Source: Candidatus Colwelliibacteriota bacterium
GTDB lineage: Bacteria > Patescibacteriota > Minisyncoccia > UBA6257 > Colwellbacteraceae
Direction of reading: 5' to 3'
DNA: 7,410 bases
Assembly: GCA_023228665.1 (NCBI GenBank)
Contig: JALOAR010000023.1
Span: 1 to 7,410 of the forward strand
Below the pieces are notes generated by a model, which saw only the letters and a program-made list of their open reading frames with translations, had not been told where the DNA came from and ran no database searches. Each line of letters starts with the position of its first letter. The first letter of the stretch is position 1. A program made the position numbers and the translations under genes. Below, piece by piece: positions 1 to 4,929 of the stretch.

Positions 1-137
1 ATTAAGCAAACAGATGCTCCGCAGGTAGGATTCGAACCTACAACCTTCTCCTTACGCTTATCCTACTGTTACCAATAGGGACGGACTATATCATGTCCCC
101 TGTTTAGGGGACCGAGGCGCTTCCTATTTAAAAATTT

Positions 138-165
138 CTGGATTCCCAATCAAGTTGGGAATGAC
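138..165 (+). repeat. Palindromic repeat copy 1, inside the intron
   Basis: The ends read CTGGATTCCC and GGGAATGAC. The arms ATTCCCAA/TTGGGAAT pair perfectly over 8 bp around the loop TCAAG. It sits at the tip of a stem, TTTAAAAA (127-134) with TTTTTAAA (171-178), between intron elements P7 and P3'. It therefore forms part of a folded peripheral domain of the ribozyme. Confidence 0.8.
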
Positions 166-242
166 AAGAGTTTTTAAACAGTACTCTCTTTCGAGATAGT
201 CTCTACACCTTCCTCCTCTGATTTTATGCTTGCTTTGCAAAG

Positions 243-260
243 CCGAAGCTTCAGCGAAGG
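243..260 (-). repeat. Repeat-derived module in the P6 region of the intron
   Basis: CCGAAGCTTCAGCGAAGG on the plus strand matches 15 of 18 bases of the complement of 1766-1783 (CCGTAGCTTTAGCGGAGG). It also resembles the complement of 1411-1429. These are the inner parts of repeat copies 4 and 5, so the same module seems to extend P6 of the intron, in the opposite orientation to those copies. The sequence is short and partly self-complementary, so independent origin remains possible. Confidence 0.5.
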
Positions 261-308
261 CTTGGCTCGGGATTGCCCTTTTAGAAGGGTTTCCCCGAAT
301 TCACCCCG

Positions 309-626
309 TTATTCGACCTCAATTACTTGAGGAAGCTGCGTTATGCCGGCCTCTATTTCGCGATGACAATTCGCACAAACAAGGACACATTTATCTAGTT
401 CGGCTTTAACTTTTTCCCAAGACCTGGTATAGCCTTTATCGGCAATACCGAATTTTTTATCTCCAACATGGTGAAGATCAAGAGCTCCAGGATATTTGTT
501 ATAGCCGCAAACCTGACATTTGCCACCCTTGTATTCAATAGCCATAGATTTAACTTTTCGTCTTCTCTTGGCTACTGCGCGAATTAATTCTTCACGACGG
601 TCGGCGTATTTTCTCTTTTCAGCCAC
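309..626 (-). CDS. HNH homing endonuclease encoded in the tRNA intron
   Basis: A 105-residue protein with a basic N-terminal third (residues 3-27, rich in Lys and Arg, probably DNA-contacting) and an HNH nuclease domain. Zinc ligands are CxxC at 37/40 and CxxC at 84/87. The ββα-metal core shows DLHH (50-53) and ANCH (85-88), giving the expected catalytic His, the Asn and the second His. The family nicks or cuts DNA and spreads its host intron into intron-free alleles, here presumably the uninterrupted tRNA-Asn gene. The start is GTG at 626, directly after two in-frame stops. A later ATG (codon 28) is possible, but it would remove the basic stretch. No Shine-Dalgarno is visible. The gene fills the P1 loop, and its last nine codons overlap the IGS and P2. 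The stop codon ends one base before P3. Confidence 0.88.
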   Translation of the reverse strand: MAEKRKYADRREELIRAVAKRRRKVKSMAIEYKGGKCQVCGYNKYPGALDLHHVGDKKFGIADKGYTRSWEKVKAELDKCVLVCANCHREIEAGITQLPQVIEVE

Positions 627-733
627 TTATTAAATAATAACAAAGGCTCGGAAGAGATCGTTCACAGGGAGTCGCTCTACCATTGAGCTACTGCGGAATA
701 TTATATTTTCAATTCCCTTGAGGGGACAGAGGT

Positions 734-762
734 ATATTACAAAATAAGACAGATGTTTTCAA
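734..762 (-). promoter_or_regulatory. Promoter of the tRNA-Asn/intron transcript
   Basis: On the minus strand, TTGAAA (762-757), a 17-bp spacer and TAATAT (739-734) form a sigma-70-like promoter. The expected start is near 727, about 30 nt upstream of the tRNA 5' end. A TATAAT at 705-700 is too close to the tRNA to serve as its -10 box. Confidence 0.6.
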
Positions 763-809
763 TGTCTGGCAATTGCGGATTTATGCGGATAGAAAATAAA
801 CGTAAATTT

Positions 810-838
810 CTGGATTCCCGATTAGATCGGAAATGACA
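810..838 (+). repeat. Palindromic repeat copy 2
   Basis: CTGGATTCCCGAT and ATCGGAAATGACA flank a 3-4 base loop. The arms pair over 9 bases with one mismatch. It lies between the tRNA promoter and the promoter of the plus-strand orphan gene. Confidence 0.75.
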
Positions 839-862
839 AAAAATTAAAAAGCAGAGGGAAAG

Positions 863-905
863 CTGGATTCCCGATAAATTACCAATGTAATTTTCGGGAA
901 TGACA
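863..905 (+). repeat. Palindromic repeat copy 3
   Basis: The outer arms are ATTCCCGA and TCGGGAAT. A second stem, AAATTAC/GTAATTT, closes on the loop CAAT, and only one T is bulged between the two stems. The result is a 15-bp hairpin with the family ends CTGG and GACA. Confidence 0.85.
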
Positions 906-930
906 GATGTGTCACGTAATAGTAATATAT

Positions 931-959
931 TTGACTAAAACGCTTAAAATCAGCATACT
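931..959 (+). promoter_or_regulatory. Promoter of the plus-strand orphan gene at 1000
   Basis: TTGACT (931-936), a 17-bp spacer and CATACT (954-959) fit a sigma-70-type promoter. The transcript would start near 966, leaving a leader of about 35 nt that contains the ribosome-binding site. Confidence 0.55.
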
Positions 960-984
960 GGCGGCAGAAGCTTAAATTCAAAAA

Positions 985-991
985 AAGGGAG
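985..991 (+). promoter_or_regulatory. Shine-Dalgarno AAGGGAG
   Basis: AAGGGAG lies 8 nt before the ATG at 1000 and fixes that start. It is notable because the minus-strand genes of this window show no comparable motif. Confidence 0.75.
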
Positions 992-999
992 TGTTGTAA

Positions 1000-1350
1000 A
1001 TGTTATGGAAGATATTACTGTATTTAATTTCAGGCAGGAAGAGATTTTTTCGGAACAGGCAGTTTGAAATCATAGACCACTCGAATTATGTAATGCCAGA
1101 TATTGGTTCAGAAGAGGTAAAGCTAGTATTTGTAGCTTCGCCCCTGCCGGGAGTAGATCGAGGAAGGCTTGAATATTCTGAAAATGCGATCAGGATTACT
1201 AACACCAAACGAAACAGCTCGTCGATAGTAATCGAGGGGGAAAGGCGTATCGAGTTTTTAATGTTTGCCTTGATTGAGGCAGTAAGGAATATGAAAGAGA
1301 ATAAAAAACGAAAGAAAAAGGAAAAAAGCGCGCTTAAAAAAACTGCGTAG
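1000..1350 (+). CDS. Small hypothetical protein with lysine-rich tail
   Basis: I do not recognise this 116-residue protein. Residues 2-11 form a short hydrophobic stretch (LWKILLYLIS) followed by a basic patch (RKRFFRNR), perhaps a membrane-contacting amphipathic segment rather than a full transmembrane helix. Residues 37-90 alternate hydrophobic and polar residues as in a small alpha/beta fold. The last 20 or so residues are very Lys-rich (KENKKRKKKEK) and probably disordered. It is accepted as real because it has its own promoter, a good Shine-Dalgarno and an intrinsic terminator just after its TAG stop. The ORF antisense to it lacks these. It opposes the direction of the surrounding genes. 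No function is assigned. Confidence 0.7.
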   Translation: MLWKILLYLISGRKRFFRNRQFEIIDHSNYVMPDIGSEEVKLVFVASPLPGVDRGRLEYSENAIRITNTKRNSSSIVIEGERRIEFLMFALIEAVRNMKENKKRKKKEKSALKKTA

Positions 1351-1359
1351 CAACATACA

Positions 1360-1387
1360 AAAACCGCCAATAAAGGCGGTTTTTTAT
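1360..1387. terminator. Bidirectional intrinsic terminator
   Basis: AAACCGCC (1361-1368) and GGCGGTTT (1375-1382) form an 8-bp stem around AATAAA. It is followed by a T-run on the plus strand (1380-1386) and by TTTTTG when read on the minus strand. It can end both the orphan gene at 1000 and the ftsZ-pspC transcript arriving from the other side. Confidence 0.9.
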
Positions 1388-1391
1388 AAGA

Positions 1392-1451
1392 CTGGATTCC
1401 CGCTTCCCCTCCTTCGCCAGAAGCTACGGAAGGGCGCGGCACGGGAATGAC
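1392..1451 (+). repeat. Palindromic repeat copy 4, long form
   Basis: The outer arms are ATTCCCG (1396-1402) and CGGGAAT (1442-1448). An inner stem, CCTTC (1411-1415) with GAAGG (1429-1433), encloses the module also found in copy 5 and in the intron. The family ends CTGG and GAC are present. Compared with copies 1-3 the centre has gained about 30 bases. Confidence 0.75.
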
Positions 1452-1495
1452 CCTTCGACAGGCTCAGGGTAAACAGAAGAGAGCACGGGAATAAC
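1452..1495 (+). repeat. Second repeat module abutting copy 4
   Basis: CCTTCGACAGGCTCAGGG (1452-1469) has imperfect inverted ends. From memory, this string recurs in many bacterial intergenic regions. It is followed by a spacer and CACGGGAATAAC (1484-1495), a near copy of the right end of repeat copy 4 (CACGGGAATGAC, 1440-1451). The arrangement suggests insertion next to copy 4 with partial duplication of its right arm. Confidence 0.6.
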
Positions 1496-1506
1496 AAGAT
1501 TAATTA

Positions 1507-1713
1507 TTACTTTGATTGCGGAATATTATTTTTTATAGGCATTGAAAACGCCATTACAAAATAAGCGATAGTTCCCGGAACCAATGCGGTAAAGAAAGTG
1601 AATACTATATAAGCCACTCTTAATAAAACAGGGTCGACATCAAAATATTCCCCTATTCCCGAAAAGACTCCGAGGAATATTTTATTGTCTATGTTTCTTT
1701 CGAGTTTTTTCAT
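1507..1713 (-). CDS. PspC-domain small membrane protein
   Basis: A 68-residue protein that is almost entirely one PspC domain. The N-terminal part contains the typical segment KIFLGVFSGIGEYFDVDP (about residues 11-28), which includes the conserved G-x-GEYF-DVDP core. A hydrophobic helix follows at about residues 31-56 (VAYIVFTFFTALVPGTIAYFVMAF) and should anchor it in the cytoplasmic membrane. PspC proteins take part in envelope-stress responses in other bacteria. A stand-alone domain of this size is common, and its role here is unknown. It lies 102 nt after ftsZ on the same strand with a palindromic repeat between them, and no strong promoter of its own is visible. It is therefore probably transcribed with ftsA-ftsZ. 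No Shine-Dalgarno is seen. Confidence 0.85.
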   Translation of the reverse strand: MKKLERNIDNKIFLGVFSGIGEYFDVDPVLLRVAYIVFTFFTALVPGTIAYFVMAFSMPIKNNIPQSK

Positions 1714-1738
1714 AATTATTAAGAAATTAAATTTAGAC

Positions 1739-1807
1739 CTGGATCCTCGCTTTCCCTCCTTCCTGCCTCCGCTAAAGCTACGGACGGGCGAGGCTCGGGA
1801 ATGGCAG
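1739..1807 (+). repeat. Palindromic repeat copy 5, between ftsZ and pspC
   Basis: A long copy with a degraded left end (CTGGATCC) and right end CTCGGGAATGGCAG. The inner arms CCTCGC (1745-1750) and GCGAGG (1788-1793) pair perfectly. The centre carries CCTCCGCTAAAGCTACGG (1766-1783), shared with copy 4 and the intron. In the ftsZ-pspC transcript it would be a large hairpin, so it could attenuate pspC or protect the ftsZ mRNA 3' end. Confidence 0.7.
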
Positions 1808-1815
1808 AAAGAATT

Positions 1816-3294
1816 TTACTTTTTCTTTTTTCTGCGAAGGAAGGCTGGGATATCCCACATATCGTTTTTGCCTTCATCATCGCTTACGCCGTCTTCATTT
1901 ACCTCTTTATATATTTCCCCGCTAGTAAAGAGATTATCTATTTTCTTTTCTTCTTTTTCGCCGGAATTATCTATCTCTTCCGCTATTATATCCTTAGCTT
2001 TCTTTTGGTTTTCGTCTTCTTTTTTATTTTCAGGCTTTGATACAGCAGGAGCAAATAATGTCACTTCTTTTTCCCTTTTCCTTATCACATCTCCGTATCC
2101 ATTAAAACCAGTAGCGATAAGATTAACCTTAAGCCTGCCTTTCGGGACTTTGCGGTCGTAGTAGGCGCCGAAAATTATTTTAGCGCTAGATTCAACATTC
2201 TCGGTTATTATCTTGGCGGCTTCGTTTATTTCGGTCATTTTAAGATCCACTCCGCCGGAAATGCCAAAGAGCACTCCGCGAGCGCCTTCAATTGAGCGTT
2301 CAAGAAGAGGAGAATTAATAGCTTGGGTAGCGGCTTTGATGGCGCGGTCTGCGCCAGAAGCTTGACCTACGCCTACGATAGCAACGCCGGTTCCCTGCAT
2401 TATCGCCTTAATATCAGCAAAATCGACGTTAACTAGTCCGGAACTTGAAATTATCTCGGAAACTCCCTGAACGGTATTTTTAAGAACTTCGTCAATTTTC
2501 AAAAAAGCTTTATTAATAGGAGTATCGTTGCCGATTATAGAAAATATTCTGTCGTTAGGAATTACTATCAGCGAATCTACTTTATCGCGAAGCTTTTCTA
2601 CTCCCTCATCGGCTATCTTAGTCCTTTGCGAACCCTCAAAAGCAAACGGCTTAGTAACAACAGCTACGGTTAGGGCGCCGACTTCCCTGGCAGCTTCGGC
2701 AACTATCGGAGTCGCTCCGGTTCCGGTTCCTCCGCCCATACCGGCAGTAAGAAAAATGAGGTCTGCTCCCTGAAGGGCTTCAATTATTTCAGCCCTGGAT
2801 TCTTCGGCAGATTGCCTGCCAATATCCGGGTTCATACCGGCTCCCATGCCTTTAGTAAGATTACGGCCGATATTTATTTTTTTCTTAACATAAGTCTTCT
2901 CGAGATCCTGAATATCAGTATTAAGGGCGATAAACTCCACTCCTCTCGGAAGATCGCTATTCATACGGGAAACAGCATTATTGCCGCACCCTCCGATGCC
3001 GACAACTTTTATTTTTACAACCGGTACGGTAGATATTTCTCTATTTGGCATATACATTCTTCTTTCTATTGGGGCAGATGTTTTTCTTGCCGAGGTTCTC
3101 TTTTTTCTTATGGTTTTATTTTTCTTTACAGCAATCGGCTTCTTGACGCGAGAAGAAGTTTTTTTGGCCACTTTTTTAGTTTGAGACGGAGCCGTTTTTT
3201 TAACAGACTTCTTTTTAACGACAGCTTTTGTTTTTTTTGCCCCGCTCCTTGCCGAGGTCTTTTTTTTGGTTGTTTTATTCTTCTTCGTAGCCAT
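1816..3294 (-). CDS. ftsZ: Cell division GTPase FtsZ with a basic N-terminal extension
   Basis: FtsZ is the tubulin-like GTPase that polymerises into the cytokinetic ring. The GTPase core starts near residue 92 (VKIKVVGIGGCGNNAV). The tubulin signature GGGTGTG is at 187-193, and the synergy-loop residues NVDFAD are at 289-294, so polymerisation-coupled GTP hydrolysis should be intact. A charged linker (about 405-478) leads to the C-terminal peptide DIPAFLRR (481-488), which binds FtsA, and a Lys tail. The length is 492 residues against roughly 350-400 usually. The excess is residues 1-80, with 26 Lys, 7 Arg and a single acidic residue, in repeats such as KKTSAR, KKTAPS and KKTSSR. The start overlaps the ftsA stop (TAATG), supporting the long form. 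ATG codons at residues 80 and 82 are alternatives. No Shine-Dalgarno is visible; TATATT lies 6 nt before the ATG. Confidence 0.96.
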   Translation of the reverse strand: MATKKNKTTKKKTSARSGAKKTKAVVKKKSVKKTAPSQTKKVAKKTSSRVKKPIAVKKNKTIRKKRTSARKTSAPIERRMYMPNREISTVPVVKIKVVGIGGCGNNAVSRMNSDLPRGVEFIALNTDIQDLEKTYVKKKINIGRNLTKGMGAGMNPDIGRQSAEESRAEIIEALQGADLIFLTAGMGGGTGTGATPIVAEAAREVGALTVAVVTKPFAFEGSQRTKIADEGVEKLRDKVDSLIVIPNDRIFSIIGNDTPINKAFLKIDEVLKNTVQGVSEIISSSGLVNVDFADIKAIMQGTGVAIVGVGQASGADRAIKAATQAINSPLLERSIEGARGVLFGISGGVDLKMTEINEAAKIITENVESSAKIIFGAYYDRKVPKGRLKVNLIATGFNGYGDVIRKREKEVTLFAPAVSKPENKKEDENQKKAKDIIAEEIDNSGEKEEKKIDNLFTSGEIYKEVNEDGVSDDEGKNDMWDIPAFLRRKKKK

Positions 3295-4517
3295 TAGGGT
3301 AATATATTCTTTAATATTTGCGTCAGCTTGCTTTTGCCTCTCGATTTTGACCTTATACCTCCTTGATCGCTGCTATAGAGAACTAATCCGAGGACAGTCG
3401 CATAATCCGGCGATTCGACGTATTCTAACAAACTTTGGTCCTGCACTTCAAAATCAGAGGCTGTAGGCATGCCGATCATAGCTGTAACTTTAAGCTCATC
3501 CTTGGCTAAATCAACTATGCCGGGAAGCTTAGACCCACCGCCAACGATAACAGCTCCTGCCGGCAGTTTGCCGGAAAGGCCAAGTATTCTAAGGTCGTTA
3601 TTAACAAATTCAAATATTTCCTGAAGGCGGGATTCGATAACTTCAGCAACAAACCTGCGAGACGGAGCGCCGGTAGCGTTCACATCAAGCTTGCGAAGAT
3701 CGATAGTGTCTCTGCTAGGAACTCCTTTTGATATGGCGTAGCCATAGGCAATTTTTATTTTTTCCGCCATATTAACCGGTATTTTTAAGGCAACCGCAAT
3801 ATCATTTGTAATGTGGCCAGCGCCTACAGGATAAACATTGGAATGTATAAGCTTATCTTCTTCGTAAACCGCCATACCAGTAGTGCCGAAACCGATATCA
3901 ATAACGACAACTCCAAGTTCTTTTTGGTTTTTATTAAGAACCGCTCTTGCCGAAGCAAGCGGATTAAATATAAGTCCGCTGATACTGCCGCCTCCTATCT
4001 CTACGCATTTGCGAAGGTTTTTAACCGAAGGGACGAAAGCGTCAATAATAAGGCTCGCAACTTCGAGCCTTGAACCAACCATTCCGAGCGGATCTTTAAT
4101 ATCGCTTATTCCATCAACAGTGAACTCCTTGGTAATAGTATGGAGTATCATTCTATTCTGGGGAATATTTATTGCCTCGGATGCTTTGGTTACGCGTTCG
4201 ATATCATCATTGCCTATTTCAGAATTGGCGCGGGCAACAGCAACTATTCCTTTTGATACCTGCGCTTTAGCGTGCGGACCTCCGATATTCAAATAAATAT
4301 TTTTGATAGCCGGGCGATAAAAGCTCTTAACTTCTCCGAGCACTTCGCCTATAGCTCTTGCAGCATCATCGATGCTGACCACAACTCCCCTCCTAATACC
4401 TGAAGAAGGTTTTGTTATCCCGTGAATGAGCCTTATCTTATCTTTTTGAGATTCGGCAACGACAGCTTTAATGCTGCCTGAACCAACATCGAGACCAAGA
4501 ACTGTATTATGAGCCAT
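3294..4517 (-). CDS. ftsA: Cell division protein FtsA, membrane anchor of FtsZ
   Basis: An actin-like ATPase that links FtsZ filaments to the membrane and recruits later division proteins. The phosphate-1 loop is GLDVGSGSIKAVV (8-20), phosphate-2 is VIDIGFGTTGMAV (205-217), and the adenosine motif is AVIVGGGSKLPGI (322-334). The SHS2/1C domain typical of FtsA occupies about residues 80-165. The C-terminus ends in a short amphipathic helix (KSKLTQILKNILP, 395-407) after a basic linker, the usual membrane-targeting element. At 407 residues it is a normal length. The stop codon overlaps the ftsZ start by one base, so translation of the two is probably coupled. It follows ybeY by 35 nt. The partner peptide for its FtsZ-binding site is present in the neighbouring FtsZ. 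Confidence 0.96.
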   Translation of the reverse strand: MAHNTVLGLDVGSGSIKAVVAESQKDKIRLIHGITKPSSGIRRGVVVSIDDAARAIGEVLGEVKSFYRPAIKNIYLNIGGPHAKAQVSKGIVAVARANSEIGNDDIERVTKASEAINIPQNRMILHTITKEFTVDGISDIKDPLGMVGSRLEVASLIIDAFVPSVKNLRKCVEIGGGSISGLIFNPLASARAVLNKNQKELGVVVIDIGFGTTGMAVYEEDKLIHSNVYPVGAGHITNDIAVALKIPVNMAEKIKIAYGYAISKGVPSRDTIDLRKLDVNATGAPSRRFVAEVIESRLQEIFEFVNNDLRILGLSGKLPAGAVIVGGGSKLPGIVDLAKDELKVTAMIGMPTASDFEVQDQSLLEYVESPDYATVLGLVLYSSDQGGIRSKSRGKSKLTQILKNILP

Positions 4518-4552
4518 ATTTTATAATTGCGTCAGGTATTTTTTTCTAAAAT

Positions 4553-4924
4553 TTAAAAGCCGGCCTTTTCGATTATTTCCTGTTCTTTTTTTTCCATCAC
4601 TCTGGCGGCACGAGCGCCACGTTCGTGATCATATCCTAAAAGATGGAGGATTCCGTGGACAAGAAGCCTCACAATATCTTCATTATGAGCGGATATGTAA
4701 TCTGGCGCAAGATATATTTCCCCAATGTGGCGCAATTCGCTGTCAGGATGAGGAATATCAGGTTCTTCAAAAGATAAAATATTTGTTTCTTTATCCTTTC
4801 CGTGATATTCCCTATTTATTTTATGCATTACATCATCCGGAACCAAAAAGACATCAAGGGACACGCCTTTGATGCCTAATAAATCCAAAACCTTGGAGGC
4901 TGCTTTTTCTAGCTTTTCCTCCAT
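4553..4924 (-). CDS. ybeY: Endoribonuclease YbeY, rRNA maturation factor
   Basis: A zinc-dependent RNase family protein that matures 16S rRNA and takes part in ribosome quality control. The metal site HGILHLLGYDH (90-100) has all three His (90, 94, 100), and the family segments TNILSF (47-52) and GEIYLAP (68-74) are present. At 123 residues it is short beside E. coli YbeY (155), mainly at the N-terminus, but the fold should be complete. The position of E. coli Arg59, in the stretch YRGKDKPTN, is a His here (YHGKDKETN, His41). That Arg matters for function in E. coli, so the substitution is worth noting. The gene starts 5 nt after the yqeY stop with no Shine-Dalgarno, which suggests translational coupling. 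Confidence 0.94.
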   Translation of the reverse strand: MEEKLEKAASKVLDLLGIKGVSLDVFLVPDDVMHKINREYHGKDKETNILSFEEPDIPHPDSELRHIGEIYLAPDYISAHNEDIVRLLVHGILHLLGYDHERGARAARVMEKKEQEIIEKAGF

Positions 4925-4929
4925 AAATA

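Larger units (their letters stand above)
55..663 (-). other. Group I self-splicing intron in tRNA-Asn
   Basis: The 609-nt intron follows U35 and ends in G. These elements can be paired by eye (plus-strand coordinates). P1 is exon CUGU with IGS GCAG (336-339), including the required U-G pair. P2 is a 6-bp hairpin with a GUAA loop (317-332). P3 is CGGGGUG/CGCCUCG (302-308 with 113-119). P4 is TCGGG/CCCGA (294-298 with 267-271). P5 is ACCC/GGG. P7 is GACTA/TAGTC (197-201 with 84-88). P8 is GTCCCC-TAAACA-GGGGAC (95-112). P9 is a 7-bp hairpin with a GUAA loop (62-79). The core strings GGGGAAACCC and GGCAATCCCGAGCCAAGCC resemble cyanobacterial tRNA-Leu introns. Two extra stems between P7 and P3' (a GAAA hairpin at 185-196 and a stem at 127-178) recall group IA P7.1/P7.2, so I do not assign a subgroup. 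No convincing P10 was found. Confidence 0.9.
17..697 (-). tRNA. tRNA-Asn(GUU), split by a group I intron
   Basis: The two halves lie about 600 nt apart on the minus strand. The 5' exon (697-664) has acceptor strand TCCGCAG, D arm GCTC/GAGC and anticodon strand ACTCC, then loop CTGT. The 3' exon (54-17) has loop TAA, strand GGAGA, variable loop AGGTT, T arm GTAGG-TTCGAAT-CCTAC, acceptor strand CTGCGGA and discriminator G. Joined, they give a 72-nt cloverleaf with anticodon GUU. U1-A72 and G73 also fit asparagine tRNA. CCA is not encoded, since GCA follows the acceptor strand. The top pair of the anticodon stem (27-43) is an A-A mismatch. Unspliced, the 5' half reads GTG and could be mistaken for a His anticodon. 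Intron placement between positions 35 and 36 is inferred from loop length, the U before the splice site and the terminal G of the intron. Confidence 0.9.
698..999. other. Non-coding stretch with regulatory sites and repeats
   Basis: This 302-base gap contains the tRNA promoter (minus), palindromic repeat copies 2 and 3, and the promoter and Shine-Dalgarno of the gene at 1000 (plus). No further gene or RNA structure was seen. Confidence 0.7.

Noticed and set aside
17..60. tRNA-Thr (CGT) reading with the intron after position 33
   Set aside because: It would need 3' exon CGTAA, but the discriminator G and acceptor bases fit Asn, and the IGS pairs with CUGU, placing the splice site after position 35.
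655..697. tRNA-His (GTG) reading of the 5' tRNA half
   Set aside because: GTG arises only if the unspliced sequence is read through. His tRNA needs G-1 and usually C73, whereas here U1-A72 and G73 fit Asn, and the 3' half supplies U36.
700..705. TATAAT as the -10 box of the tRNA gene
   Set aside because: It is only 2 nt from the tRNA 5' end, which would put the start inside the tRNA. The promoter at 734-762 has correct spacing.
1086..1442. Minus-strand ORF of 118 residues opposite the orphan gene
   Set aside because: It runs through the terminator and a repeat, has no start signals, and its composition is that of an antisense reading of a Lys-rich gene.
1685..2161. Plus-strand ORF of 158 residues across the ftsZ 3' end
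   Set aside because: It is antisense to the clearly coding ftsZ and repeat copy 5; its Ser/Phe-rich product is typical of a shadow frame. The same applies to the other plus-strand ORFs over ftsZ, ftsA, yqeY and hisS.
3055..3060. ftsZ start at Met80 or Met82
   Set aside because: It would leave about 240 nt of open, biased coding sequence unused and ignore the TAATG overlap with ftsA. Kept as an alternative but not preferred.
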